This document shows, piece after piece, positions 1 to 8,420 of a DNA stretch of 64,000 nt (within the stretch, counting starts at the first letter, position 1; the number at the start of each line of letters is the position of its first letter). The DNA comes from Thermosporothrix hazakensis (lineage in GTDB: Bacteria > Chloroflexota > Ktedonobacteria > Ktedonobacterales > Ktedonobacteraceae). A model generated the notes under the pieces. The model was not told the origin of the DNA. It worked only from the letters and a program-made list of their open reading frames with translations, and ran no database searches. The DNA is taken from assembly GCF_003253565.1 (NCBI RefSeq), contig NZ_QKUF01000001.1, positions 141,857-205,856 of the forward strand, given 5' to 3'. Both the position numbers and the translations under genes were made by a program.

Positions 1-689
1 AGAATACCGGAATGTCCTGTCTGGGCGTGCTCTTCAATGTCTTTAACGTGGAGTTTATGAAGCACGTCGTGCAACTGGCGGGTTCAAGATGTTTGCTTTA
101 CGAATTTGGCAATGAGCCCGACTTTATGAAGATTCCCATCAAAGACTATCTGAAACAATGGAATACAGTTATTCCGATGCTACGCCAGATCAACCCGCAG
201 GCCAAATTCATCGGACCGGTCACCTATACACACGAAGATACGGAATACATTCAGGGCTTTCTTGATGGTGTGAAGGAATCCGGGGTTATGCCCGACGCAA
301 TTAGCTTCCACCTGTACCCCTGCTGGGAAGATAGCCGCGAAGGCTGTCTGGCAAAGGCAACCGACTATTATAATGCCGCGCTCTCGGTCCGCAAGATAGT
401 TCGAGACACCCTCGGGAAAGAGCTACCAATAGGGGTCACCGAGTGGAACTATGACCCGGCAAACCCGCCGCCACCTTATGGCGATGAGCCGGAGTTTATC
501 AAGGCATACACCAAAACGGCTCTGTACTCACTCTTCAAGGCCGGGGTCGCCTTTGCCAACCAGTTCGACGCAGCGAGTTATAGCGGCTATGGCAGGCTCG
601 ATATGTTCGATGTCGATACCAACCAGCCAAAGCCTCAATACGATGCGATGAAAGAAATGATCGCGGAATATCGCATTCCCGAATCATAG
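1..689 (+). CDS. Glycoside hydrolase, clan GH-A type (5' end outside window)
   Basis: The frame is open from the first base (codons begin at position 3), so the gene almost certainly starts upstream; the first ATG at 12 has no ribosome binding site and should not be taken as the start. The visible part is the C-terminal half of a (beta/alpha)8 glycosidase. A GNEP motif near the beginning fits the acid/base Glu of clan GH-A enzymes, and VTEW further on fits the catalytic nucleophile Glu. The substrate cannot be read from this fragment. It lies at the edge of an exopolysaccharide locus, so a role in trimming or turning over that polymer is an inference. Its stop overlaps the convergent deacetylase gene by 6 bases. 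Confidence 0.75.
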   Translation, partial: NTGMSCLGVLFNVFNVEFMKHVVQLAGSRCLLYEFGNEPDFMKIPIKDYLKQWNTVIPMLRQINPQAKFIGPVTYTHEDTEYIQGFLDGVKESGVMPDAISFHLYPCWEDSREGCLAKATDYYNAALSVRKIVRDTLGKELPIGVTEWNYDPANPPPPYGDEPEFIKAYTKTALYSLFKAGVAFANQFDAASYSGYGRLDMFDVDTNQPKPQYDAMKEMIAEYRIPES

Positions 690-1532
690 GAGAGCGAGCA
701 GACGCTCCTGTTCCCTCCTCTCACAGGGAGCATGCCAGAAGCGTTCCAGCGCCGCCTGTCGTGCTGGATGCAAGGCCAGCGCATATTCTTCGATCGCGTG
801 ATACATGGTTTCGGCTGAGCCAAAATTAAGCGCAACCTGAGAAGCATAGCGCTCGGAAGCCTCCTGACGCAGATGAAGCACATCACTGACATCGTGCTGT
901 GTCGTCTTCAACACGCTCCCTGTTTCATTGGCAAGGGCCCGCAAACGCTTCTGAAGCACTCCGGGAGTCATACTGTAGGGGAAATCCTCATAAAAGTAGA
1001 CCTCGGCCCCGAGCCAGCGTATATAGTTTGCTGCTGCAAACACAAGCTGATGATCGACATGACCACCAAGCGCGAGCGGCGCATACCAGACCATGCGCGG
1101 AAAACGCCGCTTGACCGCCTCAAGCTCCCCGATCAACTGCTGCATAATCCAGAGATCCTTGATATGGACGCGCCCCGCAATGGCCCGCTTCCAACGATAG
1201 AGGGGAGGCGTCCCCCGATAGATCGCATCTGGATAGTTCAGCCAGAGGTAGTCGGCCTGTAAGAGCGCAAGAGCTTGTGCATCTTCGTCCTTGCGTGTCT
1301 GCACTAACGCTGCTCCCTGCCCCATCACTCGATGAAGCTTGCGCGCGAACGGGCTCAACTTGAAACAGGGGGCTATCTCACGCGCAAAGACTGTAATCAC
1401 CAGGGGACGGCACTCGGAACGCCCTTGTAGCGCAATGGTGCCACCACAGGAGTAGACAGCATCGTCAAAATGAGGTGAAAGAAAAACACAGCGATGCTCT
1501 TCGGTGATCTCCGCCAGGCTATGAACCTGCAC
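684..1532 (-). CDS. PIG-L (LmbE-like) family deacetylase
   Basis: This 282-residue protein has the zinc-site motif PHFDD (His21, Asp23, Asp24) and a later GGHVDH segment (His158, Asp160, His161), as in PIG-L/MshB-type N-acetylglucosaminyl deacetylases. The family removes the N-acetyl group from GlcNAc-containing small molecules or glycolipids. It starts with GTG preceded by AGGAGG at 8 bases. It is the last gene of the leftward exopolysaccharide operon, 24 bases after the acetyltransferase, so the substrate is probably a sugar precursor or a polymer intermediate. No signal peptide is seen, so it is likely cytoplasmic. The family call is firm; the substrate is unknown. Confidence 0.85.
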   Translation of the reverse strand: MQVHSLAEITEEHRCVFLSPHFDDAVYSCGGTIALQGRSECRPLVITVFAREIAPCFKLSPFARKLHRVMGQGAALVQTRKDEDAQALALLQADYLWLNYPDAIYRGTPPLYRWKRAIAGRVHIKDLWIMQQLIGELEAVKRRFPRMVWYAPLALGGHVDHQLVFAAANYIRWLGAEVYFYEDFPYSMTPGVLQKRLRALANETGSVLKTTQHDVSDVLHLRQEASERYASQVALNFGSAETMYHAIEEYALALHPARQAALERFWHAPCERREQERLLALL

Positions 1533-1556
1533 GAATATTCCTCCTCTCTCGTCTGG

Positions 1557-2114
1557 CTACGCCATAAATGGCCGGTAATCCAGCTCATACGAAGGATCTT
1601 TCAACTGTCGTTCACCTATCACCCGCGCTGGCACACCTCCAACAACCGCAAAAGGAGGGACATCTTTTGTCACCACAGCCCCGGCCATCACGACCGCGCC
1701 ACGCCCGATAGTAAGCCCGCACAGGATCGTGGCCCGACTACCAATCCAGGCATAATCCTCAATCACAACCGACTGATAAATACTCTTATTCTCTGGATCG
1801 TTGATATCATGCTTTCCTGAGATAATCCAGACGCCCGGCGAGATACTGACATTGTCCCCGATCCGCACGCCACCGGTTACGTGGAGCAGACACTTATAGT
1901 TAATTACCGTATGATTCCCGATGAAGACGCGCCGCGACGGCTCTCTGCGCAGCCCGGCCATCTGGGTAAACAGCCCCATCATCAGCGTTGTCTTGCGCCC
2001 AATATGCCAACCAAGCACCCGCCGATACCAGGCATACCGTATTGTGTAGAACGGGATATAGGCAATCACATAGTTTGTCAGGAATTTAATAATATCACGC
2101 AGGAATCCAGGCAT
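1557..2114 (-). CDS. Hexapeptide-repeat O-acetyltransferase (WcaF/CysE-like)
   Basis: This 185-residue left-handed beta-helix acyltransferase shows isoleucine-patch repeats through its middle (IGDNVSISPGVWI, IGSRATILCG, IGRGAVVMAGAVVTKDVPP) and the usual closing segment GGVPARVIG. Proteins of this type acetylate sugars of exopolysaccharide or O-antigen repeat units using acetyl-CoA. The ATG is preceded by GAGGAGG at 5 bases. It lies 9 bases after the flippase stop, so the two are very likely co-transcribed. Its acceptor sugar cannot be told from sequence. Confidence 0.85.
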   Translation of the reverse strand: MPGFLRDIIKFLTNYVIAYIPFYTIRYAWYRRVLGWHIGRKTTLMMGLFTQMAGLRREPSRRVFIGNHTVINYKCLLHVTGGVRIGDNVSISPGVWIISGKHDINDPENKSIYQSVVIEDYAWIGSRATILCGLTIGRGAVVMAGAVVTKDVPPFAVVGGVPARVIGERQLKDPSYELDYRPFMA

Positions 2115-2123
2115 ACAACCTCC

Positions 2124-3620
2124 TCAAGACAGCTTCACCGGTTCCTCCTGTCCCCCATTGAGGGAAACTGAGGCATTCTTGCGCTGTGCTTTATAGCGAA
2201 CAGCCTGATAGAGCGCCAGCAAATCCTCGCGGGGAATACTCCCAAGCAGGAAGGCGAAAGCCAGATACACTACCATAGCAGCAGGCAGAATGACAAAGAT
2301 ATGGAAGCGTTGCAGCAGGAACGCCACAGCAGCAAGAGCCACGCACGCCACCAGTGTCTTGAGCAGCACCATCGCACTCCGACGCGGCAACAGGTGGCGC
2401 GGAACCGAGAAGAAGAAATAGAGTCCGCAGAGTAGCATTTCAGTGCATGAGGTAATCGCGGCAGAGCCTACATGCTGGAAAAGCTGAATACAGACCACGT
2501 TTCCCAGACAGTTAAAGACCAGCGCAATAGCTGCCTGCACCATAATCTTCTTTTCCTGCTTCAGGCTGACCACAATCGCGCTGAAAATGGAGTTCAGATA
2601 CAGAAACACCAGTCCCGGAGCCAGCGCTTGCAGGACCGGGATTGTATGGTCAAATTCGGTTCGATGATAGAGAAAACCAAGAATATTCGGCGCTGATAGA
2701 ATCATCAGCGTCGCAATGGGCAGCCCGCAGAACAACAGAAAGTTCATCGTCTTCTCAATGGCCGTCTTGAGAGCCCCTTCATCCTGCATCGACAGTTTTG
2801 AGAAGACAGGATACATGATAGCCGAGATAATCAGATTGGGCAGGAATGTCAGCGTATCAAACAGGCGATAGCCCGCGCCATACCAGCCCACAACGGCATC
2901 ATTGGTCATTAGTGAAAGCATTACCGTATCAAGGCGATAATACAACACACCAACCATTCCATACACAATGAAAGGGATGCTTGTGCGTAACAGGGCCCGC
3001 AAGACGGCCCGATCCAGCGCGAAACCGAAGCCAACTGCCTTGAAGCACCAGAACGCCTGCCAGAGCATACTGACCAACGAGCCGCCAAGTAGCACGAACG
3101 CCATCGTCTGCACTGTCGCCCCGTTCCTCAACAGCAGAATACCCACCAGCGCCGTCAGCCCCTTCTCCAGAATAGTGCCGATGACCGGATGCAAGACACG
3201 CTCAAACGCGTAATGCACCGAGCCAAACGTGGTCGCGATCGAGGTGCTGAGGAGCGAAACGCCACAGATCATCACCAGACGGTAGACCTCTTCGCTGTAG
3301 CCAAGCAGCCGGCAGAGAAACAGCAACAGCGCAAATAACACGACCCAGAGCACGGTTTTGATCAGGACCGTGTTCGAGAGGTAGCGCAACGCCTGATCCG
3401 GCCTCTGCGCCACTTCCCGTGTCACTTGCTGATCGAAACCACGCTCGATGGGAATCCCGATCAGTAGCACAAAGCTGGTAGCAAAATAGAGCTCACCGAA
3501 CTTCACATCACCCAGAAAACGCCCATAGGCCGCCATTAACAGGAACGTCGAGGCCCAGGTGACAAGCTGCCCTGCCAGTGAAATGACGGTGTTGTTCACC
3601 ACTCTACGGAGCCTGCTCAT
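2124..3620 (-). CDS. Polysaccharide flippase (Wzx/MATE-like, MOP superfamily)
   Basis: A 498-residue, highly hydrophobic protein with about 12-14 predicted membrane segments. The N-terminal portion (SLAGQLVTWASTFLLMAAYGRFLG) and the overall pattern fit the polysaccharide biosynthesis branch of the MOP exporter superfamily. Such proteins flip undecaprenyl-linked repeat units across the cytoplasmic membrane. Its start overlaps the end of the ATP-grasp gene by 17 bases, which suggests translational coupling. Together with the Wzz- and Wzy-like genes on the other strand it completes a Wzx/Wzy-dependent export route. Confidence 0.88.
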   Translation of the reverse strand: MSRLRRVVNNTVISLAGQLVTWASTFLLMAAYGRFLGDVKFGELYFATSFVLLIGIPIERGFDQQVTREVAQRPDQALRYLSNTVLIKTVLWVVLFALLLFLCRLLGYSEEVYRLVMICGVSLLSTSIATTFGSVHYAFERVLHPVIGTILEKGLTALVGILLLRNGATVQTMAFVLLGGSLVSMLWQAFWCFKAVGFGFALDRAVLRALLRTSIPFIVYGMVGVLYYRLDTVMLSLMTNDAVVGWYGAGYRLFDTLTFLPNLIISAIMYPVFSKLSMQDEGALKTAIEKTMNFLLFCGLPIATLMILSAPNILGFLYHRTEFDHTIPVLQALAPGLVFLYLNSIFSAIVVSLKQEKKIMVQAAIALVFNCLGNVVCIQLFQHVGSAAITSCTEMLLCGLYFFFSVPRHLLPRRSAMVLLKTLVACVALAAVAFLLQRFHIFVILPAAMVVYLAFAFLLGSIPREDLLALYQAVRYKAQRKNASVSLNGGQEEPVKLS

Positions 3621-4830
3621 TTAACACTCCCTTCACAGGAAAGCCACCAGAAAACGACCGGGGGAACACCCGCCTCATCAGCGCTATCGCGAAATCGGCG
3701 GGCAGCGGAACGGGATCGTTCAGGTCAAACACGGAGAAGACGGTCCGCCCGAAGAGAGAGCGCAGATAGGTGAACGGCGTACTGAGCCCCTGCCGCACCT
3801 CCTGAATGCCTGCCGGGATATCGGTCAAGAGGCGCACCCAATGGTAGCCATACTGAGGTGTCACCGGCTCAATTGGCATGTCTAATGCCGCGCAGTACTG
3901 CATATAGGAAAAATCCAGACCACAGGCAGGACAGAGCGCATGCCAGCCCCAGGGACGCACGTTCACATCCAGCAGCTTATATGTGCGCACGCGAGCATCG
4001 TACTTGAACTCGATCTCGACCATGCCCGAAACTCCCATATGGCGCACCAGTTTCTCAGCCAGGGCCACGAGTTCGGGATTCTCAAGTGCCTCAACGAAGC
4101 TGCTTCCCAGGCCGTAATCAATGGGATATTGGCGGGTTCTTCTGACTGTCATACAGGCCACAATGCGCCCCTCGTGACAGAAAGCCCCGACCGAATATTG
4201 CTCTCGACCCGGTCCGGGAATCAGTTCCTGCACCATAATCTCATCAGCTCGAATTACCGCTGCCGCCCGCTGATACTGTGCACGTAGTTCATCAAGCGTC
4301 ATCGCGGAAAGCGCCTTCCGCCGCAGCGTATATTGCAAATGAACTGAGATCGCTGGCTTGATAATCACGGGAAAGGGAATATCCAGCATACCTAGATCGC
4401 GCTCGTTGCGGGGATACCACGTTTGCGGATAGGGTACACCCACTTCGCGGGCGAGCTGATCAGTCAGTCGCTTATCACTTGACCAGCGGATTACATCCCA
4501 ATCCTGCGTCACCAGTCGGTATAACCGGGAGAGCGGACCTGAGTGTCTGGCAATCAACTCAACACCCTCATCCTGTACGGGGATCAGGACGGCCCGCTCA
4601 AAACCTGGCCTCTTCGCCAGAGACAACAAAAAGTGCAGAAACCGTTCATCACCCATGTACCCGCCCCATCTGATACGCATTCTGGTATAGCGCGAAAACC
4701 AGGCAGAACGAGGTATATTGTCAACCACAGCGCACGGTATACCTCTTCGCCCAAGACTACGCACAACACCTAGCGCTTTAAAATCGCTCCCAAGCACAAC
4801 GGCTAATGGCATCTCATGCTGCTGTGACAT
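3604..4830 (-). CDS. ATP-grasp carboxylate-amine/thiol ligase (COG3919-like)
   Basis: This 408-residue protein has the ATP-grasp fold: an N-terminal Rossmann-like part (AVVLGSDFKALGVVRSLGRRG), the lysine strand PVIIKP, the ATP-binding VQELIPGPG loop, and the metal-binding pair in MVEIEFK and LLDVNVRPWGW. Such enzymes activate a carboxylate as acyl-phosphate and join it to an amine or thiol. Homologues recur in exopolysaccharide loci with NodB-type deacetylases, where they may attach an amino acid or similar group to the polymer; that role is inference. The ATG follows AAGGGA. It sits 26 bases after the oxidoreductase gene. Confidence 0.82.
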   Translation of the reverse strand: MSQQHEMPLAVVLGSDFKALGVVRSLGRRGIPCAVVDNIPRSAWFSRYTRMRIRWGGYMGDERFLHFLLSLAKRPGFERAVLIPVQDEGVELIARHSGPLSRLYRLVTQDWDVIRWSSDKRLTDQLAREVGVPYPQTWYPRNERDLGMLDIPFPVIIKPAISVHLQYTLRRKALSAMTLDELRAQYQRAAAVIRADEIMVQELIPGPGREQYSVGAFCHEGRIVACMTVRRTRQYPIDYGLGSSFVEALENPELVALAEKLVRHMGVSGMVEIEFKYDARVRTYKLLDVNVRPWGWHALCPACGLDFSYMQYCAALDMPIEPVTPQYGYHWVRLLTDIPAGIQEVRQGLSTPFTYLRSLFGRTVFSVFDLNDPVPLPADFAIALMRRVFPRSFSGGFPVKGVLNEQAP

Positions 4831-4856
4831 ACATTTCCCTTTATCTTCTCAACTTG

Positions 4857-6020
4857 TTATCCTTCTGCCCTCGCATATCGCGCAATCTGTTGAGCTGGAA
4901 CTTTCGCGCCCGCTACAAAGCGGCAGATGGGGCCGAAGGTGTGATTTGCCAGGGCACCCGCGACATGCAATCCGGGAACCGAGGTCTCGAACCACTGGTT
5001 CAAGATTGGATAGCCGTTTCGTGTCTGGATTTGCGCTCGCAGTTCGGGTGAGAGGTAGTCCACCTTGCGAATATCCGGGCGGTAGCCTGTCCCGAGGAAG
5101 AGAAAATCAATCTCTCGTTCCGTCCTGTCACTCAGGTACAGCCGCAGCGTCTCACCTCGCACCTCAGCTCGCACCACCTGTGTTCGCTCGGTCACACGCA
5201 CACAGTTCTCAATGCGCGGACGCAGCCACTGCGCTCCCGCGGGACGAACAGCGCGGCGATCCATCACCTGACGGGCCGTATCTGGAAACTTGCGGAAGAG
5301 AAGCGGGAATGAAACCAACCAGTTCAGTCCCGGAGGCCCCACATCACTGGGCGGATAGAAGATGTGCTTCAGCGGCCCCGTCGAGTCATAGAGTTTGCGG
5401 TTAATCCAGATCACGGGACCACGCGCAATCAATTCAACCTGCGCCCCGGTCTCGTTCAGCAGCGCCGACGTCTCCAGGGCACTCTGACCGCTTCCCACAA
5501 CGACAACACGCTTGCCTTGAAACGGGGTATAATCCGTCTCAACATGGGTATGGGCAACCAGTGATGCGGGAAGATCGCGGGCAAAGTCAGGCACATGGTA
5601 GAAAGGAGCGATCCCTGTTGCCAGCACCACAGAATGAGTTTTCAGGCTGCGCCCATCGGCCAACTCCAGCCGAAAACCATTGCCGTCTCGTTCTAACAGA
5701 CGCACATACGTCTCATCCACGTCTGGCACGGCCTGTTGCTGAAACCATTGCCCGTACTCCACAAAGAATGACAAGGGGATCGGCTCCCGGCGCCCGATCC
5801 CTCGCACCTGGCAGTAACGATCCAGACTATAGTGACCCTCGGGATCAAACAGCGTTGAGGCACTCCACACGGACTTCAGATACATCCTTGCAGGCATTTT
5901 TTCCCAGAACTCCATAGGCTTTCCAAAGACCTGTGTTGGAATTCCCTGAGCCAGTAAATGGGCCGCGATTGAAAGGCCATAAGGACCTGCACCAATAACG
6001 ATCCGGGTGTTCTTTTCCAC
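4857..6020 (-). CDS. FAD/NAD(P)-dependent oxidoreductase (flavin monooxygenase-like)
   Basis: A 387-residue two-dinucleotide-binding flavoprotein. Residues 10-15 form the FAD GxGxxG motif (GAGPYG). A second Rossmann motif, VVVVGSGQSALE near residue 170, should bind NAD(P)H, and LGTGYRPD near residue 320 is the ATG-type motif of flavin monooxygenases and lysine/ornithine hydroxylase relatives. It starts with GTG after AGGA. It is the first gene of the leftward operon, ahead of the ATP-grasp ligase, so it may oxidise or hydroxylate the substrate that the ligase then attaches. The reaction itself is not identifiable. Confidence 0.82.
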   Translation of the reverse strand: MEKNTRIVIGAGPYGLSIAAHLLAQGIPTQVFGKPMEFWEKMPARMYLKSVWSASTLFDPEGHYSLDRYCQVRGIGRREPIPLSFFVEYGQWFQQQAVPDVDETYVRLLERDGNGFRLELADGRSLKTHSVVLATGIAPFYHVPDFARDLPASLVAHTHVETDYTPFQGKRVVVVGSGQSALETSALLNETGAQVELIARGPVIWINRKLYDSTGPLKHIFYPPSDVGPPGLNWLVSFPLLFRKFPDTARQVMDRRAVRPAGAQWLRPRIENCVRVTERTQVVRAEVRGETLRLYLSDRTEREIDFLFLGTGYRPDIRKVDYLSPELRAQIQTRNGYPILNQWFETSVPGLHVAGALANHTFGPICRFVAGAKVPAQQIARYARAEG

Positions 6021-6467
6021 CGCTTTTCCTCTGTCTGCTTCTCAGTCTCTTTGTTTCGCTTCACATGAAGCTACAACATACAAATCCTCCGTCTGCAACA
6101 GAAGATACCACCCGTCCGTTCTGAAAAGATCGTCTCTCAGGTAGAGAGTTTGTCGCAATTGGTAGAGTTTAGCCCGATCTTGGTATCAAATTGGTAGCAA
6201 GATGCACACAGAAAAAGGTATTGATATCGCAACCATCTGCTATCATTCCCGCCGCTTCGTTCAGGCTCAAGCAGCGACTGACCCGATATCTGCCCGCTAC
6301 CGGGAATCAGGTACCAGAATATACACAGAGCCTTCCTCTTCCTAACACTTTCTCGACATTCATAACAACCAATTCACGATAGAAGTAGTGTATCCTCAAG
6401 GGTGTACTTATCGATGTACTATCCTGAAAAGCGACCAATCCGTTTTTAGTGGTCAGAGGAGTCCGCT
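6021..6467. promoter_or_regulatory. Divergent control region of the two exopolysaccharide operons
   Basis: This 447-base spacer separates the leftward and rightward operons and must hold both promoters. No convincing sigma-70 pair was found by eye for either direction. TTGGTA occurs three times on the plus strand at 6159, 6180 and 6191, spaced 21 and 11 bases, that is, on one helix face. A small open frame at 6191-6382 has no ribosome binding site and no recognisable content. The Wzz-like gene has GAGGAG just before its ATG. Confidence 0.45.
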
Positions 6468-7493
6468 ATGCGTCGTACGCTAGAGGAGATTTTTCGGCAC
6501 AAGCTGGCACTTCTCCTTATTCTACTGATCCCTCCGCTTATCAGCGCTGTCGTTGTCTATTTCCTTCCCTATACCTATCGCACGACCGCCTCACTCTGGG
6601 CCCTGCGCCGTTATGAGGTTATCGGCAGCACCGGAGTTGAAAGCAATCTCGAAGCCACACCAGCCACAACCCAGGTAACCGCGCTCAACGAGCTACTTCA
6701 CACGCGCGCCGTTGCCCTGAATATCGCCAGGAACACCAATGTAGCCGCCACGCTCAACCTGCCTCAGGATGTCCTTTCGACCCCATCACGGCTGGATGAT
6801 GCCCTCTATGAGGAGATCACACAGAACGTTGAGGTCAAAGCTCAGGGGTATAACATGTTTACCGTCTCGTATGCAAATCGCGACCCTCAAATAGCTCAAA
6901 AAGTAGTTCAAGCCGTTCTTCAGAACTTTAGTTCTCAAAGTCAGGTATTGATTATTGCTGAAGCGCAAAAGTTACTGGAAAATTATAAAAAGTTGCTCCA
7001 GGATGCACAAAATGAATTAAAGACAGCGGCGGATGCAGAAGCAAAATTCCTTGCCGACCATCCAGATCTCACGCAGGATGTTTTGCGCACCAATCCCGAT
7101 TATGCCTCGCTCTCCAACCCGCAATATGCCCTGCTGCACTCCCAAACCAAGCAGGCACAAGCCAAAGTAGAGAATATCCAGAACAGTATTGCGGATCTGC
7201 AACGCCAGCTAAGCAGCCAGGGAAAGGACACAGACACCATTTTCAGCGTGATCGATCCTCCGAAAGTCCCACAATATCATGAGTCGCGAACCCGCCTGTA
7301 TCTCATCGCAGCCGGTGTAGCTCTGGGCCTCGCACTCGTAAGCTGCGTCATCTATATCGTTATCCTGTATCGTCGCAATCGCGCCATTTACACCGCTCAG
7401 GACCTGCATAAAATGAGCAATCTACCCGTGTTGATGCAGGTTCCGCAGCTGGCAGCAAAGGCTATTCCTGTTGCCCTTGAACAGACGCGCTAG
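6468..7493 (+). CDS. Wzz/CapA-like polysaccharide chain-length or co-polymerase protein
   Basis: A 341-residue protein with the classical layout of a polysaccharide co-polymerase: a membrane helix near residues 15-36, a large extracytoplasmic segment rich in Gln and helical heptads (about 40-265, coiled coil likely around 160-250), and a second helix near 270-298 followed by a short cytosolic tail. Such proteins set chain length and, in Gram-positive-like systems, activate the partner tyrosine kinase, whose homologue follows 28 bases downstream. The ATG follows GAGGAG. It heads the rightward exopolysaccharide operon. Confidence 0.85.
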   Translation: MRRTLEEIFRHKLALLLILLIPPLISAVVVYFLPYTYRTTASLWALRRYEVIGSTGVESNLEATPATTQVTALNELLHTRAVALNIARNTNVAATLNLPQDVLSTPSRLDDALYEEITQNVEVKAQGYNMFTVSYANRDPQIAQKVVQAVLQNFSSQSQVLIIAEAQKLLENYKKLLQDAQNELKTAADAEAKFLADHPDLTQDVLRTNPDYASLSNPQYALLHSQTKQAQAKVENIQNSIADLQRQLSSQGKDTDTIFSVIDPPKVPQYHESRTRLYLIAAGVALGLALVSCVIYIVILYRRNRAIYTAQDLHKMSNLPVLMQVPQLAAKAIPVALEQTR

Positions 7494-7521
7494 GCATCCG
7501 AAACAGAAGGAATGAAGTAGC

Positions 7522-8250
7522 ATGCAAACACAGGATCAACAGCAAACATCTCTGACACCCGTCAAGCAGCAGGCCAAAACGCCACAGAGCTCACCCCTTC
7601 CTCCGGCCATCGCGAAACAGGACAAGGCCAATATCTCCATGCTTCAAGAGCGGTGCAGGCAACTCTGTCTATCCACCTTTTTCCCTGACACCGACCCGGC
7701 TCGCAGTCTCGGCATTACCAGCTCGATTGCAGGAGAGGGGAAAACCTTTCTTGCGGCTATTATGGCAAAAACCCTCGCGAACGACACAACCAACCCGGTA
7801 ACGCTGCTTGAATGCAACTGGGAACACCCGGATATACACACGTATTTTGAGATTCCAGCGACCCCCGGCCTGGCGGAATGGCTTCGCGGCGAGTGCCAGC
7901 TTGAAGATATCCGTTACATTGTCGGGCCAAATCTGACGGTAATTCCCGCCGGAAATGGCAGGTCGAGCGCGGTGAAGCAGCTTCAGCAGATGCGTCAACA
8001 TGGTCTGCGGAAACTCTTCAACACCCCTGATGACTTCTTTATTGTTGATCTTCCGCCGGTGGTCTCATCGGCATATGGGAAACTGGCCGCTACGCTGGTG
8101 GAATCGCTGGTGATTGTAGTGCGCTCTGGCGAAACGACTGATCTGATGATCGCCGAAACAACCGAGCAATTGAAGAATCTGCCAGTGCAGGGCGTGATTC
8201 TGAACCAGATGGTCAGCAAGATTCCACGCTGGTTGCAGCGCCTGCTCTAA
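7522..8250 (+). CDS. CpsD/CapB-like tyrosine-kinase-type ATPase, degenerate active site
   Basis: This 242-residue P-loop protein has a Walker A motif at residues 68-75 (SIAGEGKT) and a Walker B strand FFIVDLPP, as in bacterial BY-kinases that partner Wzz-like proteins. The Walker A' motif is odd: where the family normally has LIDxDxRxP, residues 95-103 read LLECNWEHP, so both acidic residues are changed (Glu and Asn). The C-terminus ends RWLQRLL with no tyrosine cluster. It may therefore be an ATP-binding regulator rather than a kinase. It is the second gene of the rightward operon. Confidence 0.8.
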   Translation: MQTQDQQQTSLTPVKQQAKTPQSSPLPPAIAKQDKANISMLQERCRQLCLSTFFPDTDPARSLGITSSIAGEGKTFLAAIMAKTLANDTTNPVTLLECNWEHPDIHTYFEIPATPGLAEWLRGECQLEDIRYIVGPNLTVIPAGNGRSSAVKQLQQMRQHGLRKLFNTPDDFFIVDLPPVVSSAYGKLAATLVESLVIVVRSGETTDLMIAETTEQLKNLPVQGVILNQMVSKIPRWLQRLL

Positions 8251-8277
8251 TACCCTGAAAAGAAAGAACGAGGATAT

Positions 8278-8409
8278 ATGAAAACCATTGCCGCCTTGCT
8301 CAGCGCTTTTCTGCTGATCGGGCTATGCTCACGCTCGTTTACCCGGCGCACGCGCTGGCTCTTGTTCTCTCTTGTTGCTGCAATGGTTCTCTTTGTCTCA
8401 TTAACCTGA
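8278..8409 (+). CDS. Small membrane peptide (43 residues)
   Basis: An ATG at 8278 is preceded by GAGG at 4 bases and opens a 43-codon frame ending in TGA at 8407. The product has two hydrophobic stretches (about residues 4-16 and 27-42) around a basic centre (RSFTRRTRW), so it is probably a hairpin membrane peptide or a single re-entrant anchor. It fits exactly between the kinase-like gene and the Wzy-like gene. A longer reading of the Wzy frame from 8325 would overlap it in another frame, but that start has no ribosome binding site. No family is recognised. It may accompany the Wzz/kinase/Wzy machinery; this is inference. Confidence 0.55.
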   Translation: MKTIAALLSAFLLIGLCSRSFTRRTRWLLFSLVAAMVLFVSLT

Positions 8410-8420
8410 AAAGCGTGATT

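Noticed and set aside
4718..5404. 228-codon plus-strand open frame
   Set aside because: It is antisense to the ATP-grasp and flavoprotein genes, both of which carry clear family motifs, and its composition is low-complexity Pro/Arg/Ser.
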